In this document: piece after piece, positions 8,430 through 18,218 of the stretch
How positions within the stretch are numbered: position 1 is the stretch's first letter
Layout: each line of letters starts with the position of its first letter
NCBI GenBank assembly: GCA_003427395.1
Contig: BFEA01000012.1
Span: 3,464,803-3,495,273, forward strand
Direction of reading: 5' to 3'
Origin: Chara braunii
Taxonomy: Eukaryota > Streptophyta > Charophyceae > Charales > Characeae
DNA: 30,471 bases
Notes under the pieces: generated by a model
Databases searched by the model: none
What the model saw: the letters and a program-made list of their open reading frames with translations, nothing else
Told to the model about the DNA's origin: nothing
Program-made: the position numbers and the translations under genes

Positions 8430-8474
<45 letters not shown>
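8362..8474. repeat. Repeat R3 copy 2 followed by (GA)n
   Basis: R3 occupies 8362-8432 and runs into a pure GA tract (about 8434-8474). The GA tract also marks the truncation point of the minus-strand coding sequence to its right. Confidence 0.85.
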
Positions 8475-8481
<7 letters not shown>

Positions 8482-9217
8482 TCCATTTATTGTTATGAGT
8501 GAACGATAATTTATACAGTTCCCTCCGTCTCCATGGTGCCCTCAAGCAGTTAATCGGAATATATTTATGTTTGTTTGTTTTCGGTCCCGTATGCACCAGT
8601 TGGATCACATAGAAGATACATCCATTTTCGATCCATTTTCTGCATTTTTTTAGCTGAAACTTTGTGTTGTCAATTTCCACAATTGTTGATCCGAATGTTC
8701 GTTTAATTACTTTCCATTTTCTTTCGGTTGAAGTATTGATGTTAACTTCGTAGTGTAACCCGATCGAACCGATTTAAATAAAACAGGTATATTCTGATTC
8801 ATCTCATTGTTTTCATCCTTCTTCCTCTTTCTCCTTCTTCGTCTTCGGTTTTTCCGAGTCTGTCTGTCTTTTCCCCTTGTATTCAAGAATGGATTCAGTC
8901 TCCTAATCAGTGCTGCTTCCATCCCTATCACCCTCTGATCTCACTCCCGCCCAAATGGGTATGAGAACATATTTCTCCCAACCAAATTTGTGCAGCCAAC
9001 TGTATAGTTTTCGTTGTGCTCCTCTATTTGGATTCTTGGCCAAGTTTATGTGTTCAGTCCATCTCTTGTCGAACTGTCTTTCTGTCCTCCCCACGTACAT
9101 ATGTCTACACCAAGGTGAAACTCCCTGTTCTAACTAGTCGCTCAATTTCCGTTGATAGCCTGTGTATTTGCTCCCACTTCTGTGTTGTGGTGAGGTCGCC
9201 TGATGTTGAGGTGTCTT
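8475..9217 (-). pseudogene. GIY-YIG endonuclease domain of a retroelement, frameshifted
   Basis: The frame ending at 8903 reads HMYVGRTERQFDKRW, HINLAKNPNRGAQRKLYSWL and KYVLIPI. This matches the second half of the GIY-YIG fold (the YVG core, then the Arg of the following helix). After a frameshift near 8940 the next frame gives GMEAALIRRLNPFLNTR, the position of the conserved catalytic Glu, then a basic tract (RRRRRRKRKK). Coding resumes in a third frame to 8475 with KRTFGSTIVEIDNTKFQLKK and CRKWIENG. The segment before the YVG core (TTTQKWEQIHRLSTEIERLV) is in yet another frame, so the first GIY strand is broken. At least three frameshifts make it non-functional. It follows the ORF at 9218-10105 almost directly; (GA)n cuts it off before any reverse transcriptase. 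GIY-YIG domains are the endonucleases of Penelope-like elements. Confidence 0.7.
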
Positions 9218-10105
9218 CTACCTTCCCGACAGATCTTCGGCGCTCGAAGATGTGCCGGATGAGTCATACTCATCACTCCCGCTTGATCTTGTACTAAGGC
9301 TCTCGTAATCATCCTCACTTGTGTCGCCGCCAGTTGTATTGAACACTTTGATGTTATCTGGATCTGGAATGATCTGTGTTTCAAGATCAGAATCCCGGTT
9401 GAAGTCCCGCCCCTTGTAGGCGATCAATCCAGGAACTTGCCTCAATGCCGAGATCGCTTGTGGCTTGTCCTTGTACCTGATGTTATGCATCTTGCATAAG
9501 ACCTTTAGGTCCGTGAAGTGAAAACAAAGGAGCTGCATGTCCGTCATCGGTTCGACCCCCAAATTAATGTTCCGTTTTGCCTTTGACTTCACTGCCAACA
9601 CGTTGCGATTAATCTTCGTTCGTCCTCTTTTGGGGTGTGGAGGGATTACGCGTCCCAATCCGCTTTTGTTCGGTGCGCTTCTGCTTGGCATGCTTCGGCT
9701 CGGAATGTTGCGGCTACCATGTACTAAAGTTGGTAGTCCAGCCATTGTCCCCACATATCCGTTCAGATGAACCGAAGACGACACGATCGGAGAGCAGGTA
9801 CGAGTCGGTTCATTGATCTTATGCAACGTGCCCTTCATAACCGCCAGATCATACTTCAAGTTTAGTAGCTTTAGGTTGTTGACCTCCTTCTGCACTTCCG
9901 ATACCATCCTTTCTACTTTATCTTCCGCCTCTGCATTTTTCTGACCAGTTGCGCTTGGACCGGCTTGATTCTGTCCTCCTTGGTTCATCTCTTTCGGCTT
10001 CAGTGCTTCATCAATGATGGACTTGAGCGCATCCGGAGTTAGCTCAGGCTTCTTTGCGGTGTCTTCCTTATTCGGAAGAGCTGGCTCAGTCTGGCTGCTT
10101 TTCAC
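9218..10105 (-). CDS. Retroelement ORF1-like protein, SAP-like motif and acidic Ser-rich tail
   Basis: The 295 residues start with a Lys/Pro/Glu-rich stretch. A probable coiled-coil follows at about 60-95 (AEDKVERMVSEVQKEVNNLK), then a basic Ser/Pro/Arg segment at 130-185. A helix-turn-helix-like stretch at about 195-225 (TDLKVLCKMHNIRYKDKPQA) resembles a SAP DNA-binding motif. The C-terminus is Asp/Glu/Ser-rich. One base beyond its stop the reading frame continues into sequence leading to the GIY-YIG domain, so ORF1 and nuclease may once have been one protein. The upstream SR-rich ORF at 10113-10439 is offset by a frameshift of the same kind. A nucleic-acid-binding role is inferred from composition only. 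Confidence 0.5.
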   Translation of the reverse strand: MKSSQTEPALPNKEDTAKKPELTPDALKSIIDEALKPKEMNQGGQNQAGPSATGQKNAEAEDKVERMVSEVQKEVNNLKLLNLKYDLAVMKGTLHKINEPTRTCSPIVSSSVHLNGYVGTMAGLPTLVHGSRNIPSRSMPSRSAPNKSGLGRVIPPHPKRGRTKINRNVLAVKSKAKRNINLGVEPMTDMQLLCFHFTDLKVLCKMHNIRYKDKPQAISALRQVPGLIAYKGRDFNRDSDLETQIIPDPDNIKVFNTTGGDTSEDDYESLSTRSSGSDEYDSSGTSSSAEDLSGR

Positions 10106-10112
10106 TTGTCTT

Positions 10113-10439
10113 TCATGTGAGTTGCTCCAGTGTCTTGATAACTTTGTCCATCTCCCGGCGGAGCTTAAAAATTTTATCGTTTAGATCCGTCGTAAACCAC
10201 GCTCGATTTTCCGGTGGGGGGAAATCATTCCGTATTTGCTCCCACAATGGTCTCGAGAACCACCTTGGAGATTCTGACTCCGCCCTTCTTCTCCGTGACG
10301 ATGGTGATCTTGACTTATGTCTTCTATCTCTCAGAGTTTTCAATCTCCCCCTTCTTGAGCACTTCCTCCCTTGAGATCCGGAAGATGATGATGAGTGTCT
10401 GCGCCTCCTCCTGTCCGACGATGATCGCGAACACGACAT
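10113..10439 (-). CDS. SR-rich N-terminal segment of the same retroelement ORF
   Basis: The 108 residues begin MSCSRSSSDRRRRRHSSSSS and remain Arg/Ser-rich to about 52. A more ordered part follows, including PRWFSRPLWEQIRNDFPPPE and a heptad-like C-terminus (LNDKIFKLRREMDKVIKTLE). The frame ends only 7 bases before the next ORF and in a different phase, which suggests a single-base indel split one ORF. Arg/Ser-rich N-termini are common in RNA-binding retroelement proteins. The exact family is not recognised. Confidence 0.45.
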   Translation of the reverse strand: MSCSRSSSDRRRRRHSSSSSGSQGRKCSRRGRLKTLRDRRHKSRSPSSRRRRAESESPRWFSRPLWEQIRNDFPPPENRAWFTTDLNDKIFKLRREMDKVIKTLEQLT

Positions 10440-10445
10440 CTTCCT

Positions 10446-11579
10446 TGAAGCTTGAAAACGTCAGGTAGGTAGTCTTCGTATCGATACAAAACCCCACAAC
10501 GTCGTTGATCGTCTTCAGTACACACCAGATAAGTAAAATAAAATCTTCAAAAATTGCTGAGTAATCTCCACGCTATAATAATCTCCAACAAATTGCCACT
10601 ATGATATCATGAAAAAAAAGGGTTACGAATGATGAGAGAGAGATAAAGACAGTGAATGTAAAATGGAAGAGTGACAGGTCTATACAGTGTCAATCATCGC
10701 GGGTACCGCCCGCAAGTTCTAAGCACCGTGCATAGAGAAAAACACATGCAAATGTAGACAGAACGTTCAAGGTTTTACTTTCACAGCATATACATGCAAA
10801 TGTACACAGAACGTGCGAGGTTTTACTTTCACAACATACACGTAATGTCCATGGCATGTGACACCAGTCACGATTACCCTTCTACCTCACTTCTCAAGTA
10901 ATCATTTCAACCACTATCCTCAGTATTTATACCCTTCCTTCCCAGTCCTTCTCCGCCACTTTCCCTATCGTTGCAGTGTACTCATCATCTATCCTCAGGA
11001 TCTCCCGCAGTCGCTCTCTGTGTTTTCCTTGTCATCGTCGATTTCCAACATGCCTTCAAAGGGATTGCCATCAGAGTAGGAGCATCATGACATCTTTCGA
11101 TGTCTCGCTTCTGGAGCTACATATCTAATGATTTTGTGCATGCTACTCACGTACTCTCCTCTCTGTCGGAGTTCCGTCTTACTGTGGTACTTGCCTATAA
11201 CTCCGCTGTTTTTTTATACTGACTCGAATCTGACCTTGTTTTTTGTTCTGTTTTTGTTTACTTTCATGGCCGTGGATTTTCCTTCATTTTCAGGTGAGTA
11301 CTTTTTCTTTCAAGTTATTGGTTCGTTTCCACTGCTTTAGGTCTTTTAGCTTCTATCTGTTTCGTATGTTTGGAAATGTGAGCGACACTGTTACGTCGTT
11401 ATATCTGCAAAAATTCCGTGATAATCCGGAGTACTTAGTCGTGTATGTTTCTTTTTCGTCCCTGAAAATTTATTTTCATTCCGTGCACAATTATATTTTT
11501 GATTTTTCGATTTGTGATTTTAGCTTTATATTCCGAGTCATGTGAATTTATTGACGTATTTTATTCTGGACTTTCAGTT
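10446..11579. other. Non-coding region with a 48-bp tandem duplication
   Basis: Two units of period 48 begin ATGCAAATGTA at 10746 and 10794 and share GGTTTTACTTTCACA. The rest is T-rich on the plus strand with only short frames, several of them Phe-rich. I see no recognisable gene. It may be the 5' part of the retroelement to its left or an intron-like spacer. Confidence 0.5.
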
Positions 11580-11853
11580 TTATATCCGTCGATTTGGTGC
11601 TTCTTGCTTTTCCAGGTACTCCTGAAATTTATTTCGGACGTCCGCGTCCCTGCAGTTTCGGATGAACGCAAGTATCGCGATGCGGGTTATCCTCCATGGG
11701 TAATCCATGAGTCGGAGTTCCCGTCTGAACAGGTCAATCATGGGCGGTAGATCCGCCATCTCGTATGTGTTAGCTACCATTCGATGAAAAGTTCCGATAA
11801 TCGTCGGTCTTGGTTCTCTCAGAACCCGCACTTCTGAAGTGACCCAACATCCT

Positions 11854-11856
<3 letters not shown>
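11580..11856 (-). CDS. Unidentified ORF fragment (~90 residues)
   Basis: After a (CT)-encoded Ser-Leu run the frame gives ordinary protein-like sequence: RVLREPRPTIIGTFHRMVAN, then MADLPPMIDLFRRELRLMDY and AILAFIRNCRDADVRNKFQE. It is likely helical, with mixed charge. The start is lost in the adjacent microsatellite. It is on the same strand as the retroelement ORFs to its left and may be an exon or element fragment. No family is recognised. Confidence 0.3.

Positions 11857-11909
<53 letters not shown>
11857..11909 (+). repeat. (GA)n microsatellite
   Basis: Pure GA run. It adjoins an R5 repeat on the right, as at 24606. Confidence 0.97.
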
Positions 11910-11912
<3 letters not shown>

Positions 11913-12310
11913 AATGGCAAAATTGAAATATGGGTCAAATTGCGGCCGCAATCTATTTCGCAGTTGGAATGATTTTTTTAAATTTATGTAGCGTTTGTCC
12001 TGGAAAGATCACAACAAAATTTACGAGTACTCCAATTTTCTGGTTTTTTCACGCATTCTTCTGAGCGCGAAAACTCACTGAATTTGGAGTAGTTTTTTAG
12101 TTGGCCCAGGCATGGCTGAGTGGCAAAAATGGAAAATGTGCTGAATCGGCGTGACAATTATTTCGCAGTCTAAATGATTTTTTGTAAATGTTCTATTATT
12201 ATTTCTGGAAAGAACACGATCTCATCCATGGATTCTCAAAATTTTAGATTTTTCTGCGTGTTCGTCTGAGCACAGAAAATCGTCAAAGTCGCCTCTTGCA
12301 AAACGCCTAT
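11910..12310. repeat. Dispersed repeat R5, dimeric copy
   Basis: It aligns with 24607-25015 over TATGGGTCAAAT, CTATTTCGCAGTTGGA, GAAAGAT.ACAACAAAAT and GTTGGCCCA.(G/C)CATGGCTGAGT. The copy is itself a diverged dimer: 11910-12075 and 12112-12290 both contain ATTTCGCAGT, a CTGGAAAGA segment and TCTGAGC.C.GAAAA. Non-coding. Confidence 0.65.
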
Positions 12311-12385
12311 TTCATTGTGCCTCACCTCCCTGTTTTGAGAAGACGAGGCTCAACGCCTGGGCCTGAGGGCCCTTTTGCAGATCAC

Positions 12386-12480
12386 ATGCCCTCACTTCTT
12401 TTTGGGGTCCGCTTCTACCCGAGGACCGACCCAATGCCCCCACTTCTTTTTGGGGTTCACTTTCACCCGAGGACGGTCCT
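12386..12480 (+). repeat. 47-bp tandem duplication
   Basis: Two units share CACTTCTTTTTGGGGT and ACCCGAGGAC with period 47. A second short, imperfect duplication (GTCCCGCCAGTC) follows at about 12744-12830. Otherwise 12311-12913 shows no supported gene. Confidence 0.75.
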
Positions 12481-13574
12481 TCGTTTTTTCAAAAGTCCCG
12501 GTTCTACCAGAGCTCGTTGTAGGTAGTCCGCAATTTCGCCAAGGACCGGTCCCCCAAATTGTTTTGCCCCCGAAAAACCCACTTGCGTCCAGGTTGCCCA
12601 CCGCCAAAAATGCGACACCTTGACACAGACGCTGACGCCCACTATACCGCAGCCTAAGGGTTGCGAATAAGAAAACATCAAATTAAAAAAAATAAGAAAA
12701 AAAGAAAAGCAGAGGAGGAGAGAGGAGAGGGGCATGGTTGACACCGCGGTCCCGCCAGTCGGCCCCATACTCGGGACCGACTGCATAACCAAGATGGATA
12801 GTCCCGCCAGTCACGGCCGTACTCAGGACCTACGGCAAAACCAGAAAGGATGGTCCGACAGGACCCTCAACCCCTGGGTCTCCTCCACTCGCACTCAATT
12901 GCTCCTCCAATGCTCCACGACGAACTCGTCATGCACTCCACCATTACGGTAATATGCCAGGTCCGGTCATGTCCCAATCATACCGTTTCCAACAGCCACC
13001 AAGCCAGATGTCCCCCAACGATACAGAAATGACGAAGCGATTGCATCCATGGGTATCGATTCCACATCCATTCCATTAAAATAGAAAAAAACTTAAATAA
13101 GTATGCAAATCCAAAATCAAATAGTAAAGTGGGCAAAGGGAGAATAGTGTTCGTACACATATTGGATGTGATAGGCAAGATCGCGAGTAGAAATCATCAG
13201 TCACCTAAGAGATGGGAAATGATGGCTGCTTGTTACCTCACCTATCACCGGGGATCAAAAAGCGATGATGCGAAAAGACTAAGAGGAGAGTAGATAAAGA
13301 TACGGGAGTAAATCGAGTATTGGTGACACAAATCATAGAAAGTATAGTCCCTAATGAAAACAATTGTTTGCAAACATCAAGGTATCCCGTATAGAATCAT
13401 GATTATGAGAAAACAATGAAGAATGAACTAGAGTATCTGCAACAAAAATTAATTAATGGAGCCAAGCCAAGCCAGCGACCTGCAAAGTCCGACATGGCAG
13501 AACGTTTGGGAGAAAGCAAGCGGGGGCCCGGTTTGCACTTTAAGGGATGATCAGCGCCACAGGAGGGGTGTGGC

Positions 13575-13626
13575 TCCCCTAAAAGCTTTTTCGTCGTTGC
13601 CACTGAACCGGCTCATCAGAGGGGTT
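13575..13626 (-). ncRNA. Hammerhead ribozyme-like motif, copy with intact core boxes
   Basis: On the minus strand ACCCCU is followed by CUGAUGA (complement of 13613-13619), a stem-II region with G first and C last, GAAA (13589-13592), a short A/U hairpin around AAAGCUUU and then AGGGG, which pairs with the leading CCCCU as stem I. Box order and the stem I pairing fit a minimal type I hammerhead. Stem II is imperfect: the 3' strand CAACGAC would pair fully with a seven-base partner, but here the 5' strand has a mismatch and an extra G. Cleavage would fall near 13580. Activity is not shown. Confidence 0.55.
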
Positions 13627-13650
13627 ACTTTCCTGCAAAAAGCACATCCA

Positions 13651-13872
13651 TTACACAGACAAACATAGACGGTCATTCCCCATACAACCACAGAGAGAGA
13701 ACATCCAAGGACCATATACCGCTTCTTTCGCCGCGATTTCCTCCTCAGGCTCTGGCGTTATCGGTAAGTCCTCCTCCGCTCCGGTCGTGAAGTCCCAATT
13801 TGCCATAGCTGAATAGTCAACTTGCCACGCAGGCTTGGCTCCGTAGAAGAAATTACAATCAATCGTATACAA
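13651..13872 (-). CDS. Short ORF in the terminal repeat
   Basis: The 73 codons include DCNFFYGAKPAWQVDYSAMA and an acidic stretch (EEDLPITPEPEEEIAAKEAV). The right repeat has the same sequence in pieces, with a deletion of about 24 bp and substitutions, and the frame is not kept as one ORF. It ends just before the hammerhead-like motif. It could be the start of an element protein or a chance frame; no family is recognised. Confidence 0.25.
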   Translation of the reverse strand: MYTIDCNFFYGAKPAWQVDYSAMANWDFTTGAEEDLPITPEPEEEIAAKEAVYGPWMFSLCGCMGNDRLCLSV

Positions 13873-14213
13873 AACAGACTAGAAGTGTACACGCTATAAC
13901 TGGTAAACGTTCACGTATATATGAAGATGAAATCAACAAAATAAGAGAGGAGAAAAAAGCGGGGAGAAAAGAAAAACAATGAGAAAAGATAATAGTATGG
14001 GTAATCCCGAGTGATTCCCCCTTTCGATGGAAACCGAGGGGTTGGGTTCGTCATTATCTAATGAAATCTGGTCCTATATACGTCTAGCTACGCGTATCGG
14101 TACGGTCACCGAGCCTCGCGCTCAAGTGGCTTCGTCCTATGCATTGTACAGAGTAGATCCTCGTATAGTGGTTGGTAAATTTTTTTTTTTGGGGTGGCTC
14201 TTGGAATCAGATA

Positions 14214-14392
14214 NNNNNNNNNNNNNNNNNNNNNNNNNNNNNNNNNNNNNNNNNNNNNNNNNNNNNNNNNNNNNNNNNNNNNNNNNNNNNNNNNNNNNNN
14301 NNNNNNNNNNNNNNNNNNNNNNNNNNNNNNNNNNNNNNNNNNNNNNNNNNNNNNNNNNNNNNNNNNNNNNNNNNNNNNNNNNNNNNNNNNNN
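14214..14392. other. Assembly gap (179 Ns) inside the left terminal repeat
   Basis: The corresponding part of the right repeat (about 23626-23735) holds a G-rich stretch and a long poly(A). The gap therefore probably hides a similar homopolymer rather than extra genes. Frames drawn across it are meaningless. Confidence 0.95.
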
Positions 14393-14578
14393 AAAAAAAA
14401 AACAAAAAAACACAGAACAATGTATCGGTTTAAGCTTCGAGAATTTGTTTCGTATCCGCAAGGGAGACAAAATTCAGGACTCTTAGTCCTTGTGTCTCAT
14501 AATGCTTACCTCGAACCTCGAAAATAAGGGGACACCCGGTAGGAAATGCTGATTTTTTCCTCAGTCTGGTTATTACCC

Positions 14579-14582
<4 letters not shown>

Positions 14583-14637
<55 letters not shown>
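14583..14637 (+). repeat. (TG)n microsatellite at the inner end of the left terminal repeat
   Basis: A pure TG run that matches the (TG)n end of the right repeat at 23911-23980. Confidence 0.97.
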
Positions 14638-14640
<3 letters not shown>

Positions 14641-14804
14641 ACCCACTGCCCCTACAAGGGGTCCTGGTTGGGACAGGTACGTGTCCCTGACAGGTCCCTT
14701 GCAGAAACCTACCCTCGTCCCTTGAAGATACCTACCCTGGTCCCTTTGTTTCCCGAGGTCAGATCACACACTCACACACAATCCACTCAGACAGCATTGC
14801 AGAG

Positions 14805-16955
14805 TTAGTATACCATCCTGAAGGAGTTCCTCGGGATATCATGCACTTCAATAGATGAACATCTGAATGGTTGAAATCCTTCCGGGTTCTTAAGTACCCT
14901 TTTAACCATTCCCCAGCATCTTCTTCTGTTAAAGCCACTGTGACACATTCTGTTCACAATTCTTAGGATGTGCATTGCAGCTTTCTGGGGGATGGATGTG
15001 ATAACGAGTATCGAGGCCGTTTGCCCAAGGATGATGGACAAAGATTGTTTTATGGGTCTGTTCGATCTGTATGTGATATACTGATTGACCTTCAAACCCA
15101 TTTCCTCCACCTTATCAAATTTCTCGGTGCTGTAACCCCCATCTGGTGTACCCACAGTAAGTCTGAGATTTAAAAACGTGCCCTTCCTATCCCCGATGCT
15201 TTGTTCCTTGATCTCGATGAAATCCAAGGGGTATAGCCATATAGGATCTTTGTCATTGTGGGGGTGATCTCTTAAGAGGAAATCCCGGGCGCAGGTATTA
15301 TTTAGAGCATTCAGATCATTCATGTATCTTGAAGTGTGGAAGAACAACTCAACCAGGTGCTTGTTCCCGGTTTCGGTCAATCTCATTATGCAATCGAATT
15401 CATATCGGAAGAAGTACAAATTGCACCAGATCGGGGAGCACGGTAACCCTTATGGGGATACCATTTCTCGATCTCCAGACCTTCCCCCCGAACTGGATGC
15501 AATTTCTATCCGCCAGCCATTTATTCCTTTCAATGAGTTAATTTGGGTCAATCAATCTCTCATTTGGTTCCACATGAATTGATTTCGTTCATCCAACCCT
15601 TAACCTGCCATTACTCAGTGTACTAACCTTAATGTGTTTGTCACCTTCGGTTCTTAATCTGTGAGCAAAGTCTTTTCTGATTGAAAAAGAGAGCGTTGAG
15701 ATCAACCCATGCGTTGAATTATCCGTGGGGATTGTTTCAAAGCATCGGCTGATATCTGCCGAAAAGAACGAAAAGACCGCATTCGGTAGATTTAGGCAAT
15801 ATTCGTTGACGGAATCAATCGGCCACCAAAGGTTCGCATTGATGTCGTGCAAATTTCTCAGTGCGCAAGACCTTTCCACACAAAATTTCTGCATCTCGAT
15901 ACTAATCAAGCCAAGGGCATCAGCACAAATTACAACAATAGGTGAGAACATGCATTGATTAGCATCGTGATCCATCTTAGTGTTTTCTTATGGCTTTTAT
16001 AGTTAGCCATCAGGTACGTGATTTTTTCAGGTCCCATATGGTAGTTCAAATTATTATCCCTACTCATGATTCGGATCATTTCATTTGAATCGGGTTCCAG
16101 TCATTCAAAGTCTGGTCCCGATCACCTTTTGAATGCTAATCGCCTAGCAAGGTCTTTACATAGGATAACTGGGGTGCTGGATGTCTTGTTCATGCATGCA
16201 ATGAAAAAGTACTTAGCGATGTAATCAATCTCATACTTGAGATAATGTTCGTTAATGTCCATAGCTTCAACCTCACTATGCTTACTCTTATATTCTACAA
16301 ATCTACCAAAACAGTATCGTCTCAATCTGTTCTTAACTTTACTCATCTCCTCCTCTGCAAACTCATACTCCCTGCTATACACTATCAACGTACTATCAAG
16401 CACACGTAGGATTTATCTGACTGCAGCTTCAACGTCCAGATTGGTGGTGAGGATATGATTCAGTCCATATATCAACATGAATCTGAGTTGCGGAAGGTGA
16501 GAAATGGAGTAATCCGTAGTGACAACATGAGGGTCCACGATACTCTCAATCCTCCCCTCCTTCAGTAAATCTGTCGTAGCTGGCTCGACGAACTTGGCAT
16601 ATCTACTGTTACAGGTACAGTTGCCTTTGTACCCCTGCCAGTTGTCGAAGTTGAAGTCACGAAAAACCTCCGCTGGTCTGTATAGTGTCTTGGAGACCGG
16701 ATCCTTGTAGATCCAACCAAAGGTAACAGTCTCCGTCCAATCAGCAAAATGTTGGCGAACAGCCACTGTCATCAGGGAGATGATTAGTGACTTCACCGAA
16801 ACAGTTTCCATTAGTCTATTAACATATCTCATATGTACAAACTTCCTCCGCGGTCCTTCATCTATTATGTACCACTTCCTTCTACAAGAGAGACTTATAC
16901 CGACGTGGCCCACGCACTCCTGCAATACATAGTCATACAAAGTAGTATCGCTCAT
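14805..16955 (-). pseudogene. Penelope-like reverse transcriptase, broken by stops and frameshifts
   Basis: Read on the minus strand, 16955-16122 is one frame with a single TAA at 16413-16415. It contains NCTCNSRYAKFVEP, HVVTTDYSIS and VILCKDLARRLAF, the N-terminal RT region. A shifted frame gives YKSHKKTLRWIT, then 15975-15589 gives FFSADISRCFETIP, motif A with its Asp. Motif B follows near 15475 (NGIPI) and is split by a one-base shift from CSPIWCNLYFFRYEF. The last frame, 15419-14805, has RYMNDLNALNN where RYxDD is expected, TFLNLRLTV (motif E-like) and a thumb with TYRSNRPIKQSLSIILGQ. The Asp-to-Asn change at 15318-15320 removes a catalytic residue. The KxHK, motif A and thumb patterns are those of Penelope-like or related RTs. 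No GIY-YIG domain is found on either side. Intron or programmed frameshift explanations are unlikely given the number of breaks. Confidence 0.78.
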
Positions 16956-16989
16956 AGGTCAAGGCTCCTATCCATTATTCATACCTACA

Positions 16990-17275
16990 ATTATTGTGTG
17001 TGAGAGAAAAAGAATTAGAGAGGAACTAAAAGGAGAAGGAGAGGAAGGAAAGGAGAGAAAAGAAAGTGGGGAAAGAGATAGCATGTGGGAGAGAAGAGAG
17101 AAAGAAAAAGGTGGGAGAAGGAGGGAGGCGGATAGGAGGAAAGAAGGAAATAAAGAAAGAAACAAAAAAAGAAAGAAACAAAGAAAGAAAGAACCGAAAG
17201 AGAGGAGGAAAGTACAAGAGAAGGAAAGGAAGGAAGAAAGGGACAAAACCAGGGAGGGGAATATGCATCATGCGG
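16990..17275 (+). repeat. Purine-rich (GA/GAAA) tract
   Basis: About 285 bases are almost pure purine with irregular GGA/GAAA units. It lies just upstream of the RT in coding orientation. All frames through it are low complexity and rejected. Confidence 0.9.
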
Positions 17276-17338
17276 GGGAGCAGATCAAATTCAACAGTGC
17301 ATATGAGAAAAAATCCTCGTTAGAGTGGTAAGAACCAG

Positions 17339-18031
17339 TTAAGCATCTCTTCCGCAGAAGGCTCCGCTGTTGGTTAGGTTATTTGCACCGTCCTCCTTCA
17401 TTGTATTAAGCACTTCATTAGCATTAGTGGATGCCTCGGATTCGGCTCTCTCCGGAGTTTCGTTAGAGCGAGTGTCGCGAGGTTTTGGTTCGACAACAAA
17501 AATGCCATCCATCCTAGTGATAGTTTCCCAGTGATCCGAATCTGGTCCAAAAAGTCCGTCGAAACCATAAAAGATTCCTCCCCCCATATCATCACCCTGC
17601 TCCAGAGTAGTAACCACGGAGGAGGGTATTTCCCCCATAGCTATTCTTATTGTCGGCTAGAGTATCCCTGTCCGTTTACCAGGAAAATCATCATCCCCAG
17701 TGACACTCCTTAGTCTAGTATCGCAGCCGATTCTTCCTTCCTCCGTTCTAGTGCCAAGGCTATGCAACTCTCCGATGATCTCTCCTTTGTATTCCACTGC
17801 AAGCACGATACCGGCGATAGTCGTGATCTGTGGTTGTGCAGTTAGGATATCGGCTAGTGTAAGGTTATCCATGGCTATAGCAGGTTGCGAAGAACTCCTT
17901 TGGGCCTCCCATATATTCGGTCGGACAATCCTGACCACAGTTGGACCAGCAGGAGGCCAAGGTAGAAAGATGTTCGAATCATATTCCACTCGGAGTATCT
18001 CCGGAATCCGCCTGCCCAGTTCTAGCACCAT
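17339..18031 (-). pseudogene. Unknown retroelement ORF with one in-frame TAG
   Basis: From 18031 the frame runs 124 codons to a TAG at 17657-17659, then continues in the same phase for 106 codons to 17339. The first part has hydrophobic strands (ITTIAGIVLAVEYKGEIIGE) and the second is acidic and polar (EGLFGPDSDH-like, then ERAESEASTNANEV). No domain is recognised. A single point mutation to stop is the simplest reading; translational readthrough cannot be excluded. It lies between the tail-anchored ORF and the RT, on the same strand. Confidence 0.4.
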
Positions 18032-18218
18032 TGAGACTTGATAAAGAACAACAGGAAATTGTCATAGATCCCGATCTGCAAAGTACGACTACACTTGTAC
18101 TGAGATTTCGAGGACTCCTTGAGGACCCGTTCTGGAAAGTACAACTTCTCCTGCGTCGAGAGCCTCCTGTAGTATTTGACTATTCAGACCTACAGCCATC
18201 CATGTGTGTCATTAGATC

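Larger units (their letters stand above)
12914..14640 (-). repeat. Left terminal direct repeat (3' pseudo-LTR in coding orientation)
   Basis: It aligns with 22351-23980 from CACGACGAACT...GTCATGC through the (TG)n end. Long stretches differ at only a few positions, for example CAAATAGTAAAGTGGGCAAA and the following 60 bases. It contains the hammerhead-like motif, a short conserved ORF, an assembly gap and a terminal (TG)n. The copy-to-copy similarity looks above 90% by eye, which implies a fairly recent insertion. Confidence 0.85.

Noticed and set aside
13188-13200. Second CUGAUGA on the minus strand in the terminal repeat (and its match near 22636)
   Set aside because: No GAAA box or complementary stem is within reach, unlike the motif at 13575-13626.
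14027-14527. 166-codon plus-strand frame in the terminal repeat
   Set aside because: It spans the run of Ns, so its continuity is unknown, and the right repeat does not keep the frame.
12914-14640. Ordinary Gypsy/Copia LTR interpretation of the terminal repeats
   Set aside because: No TG...CA ends, primer-binding site, protease, integrase or RNase H is visible, and the RT pattern and ribozyme motif fit Penelope-like pseudo-LTRs better. It is not excluded.
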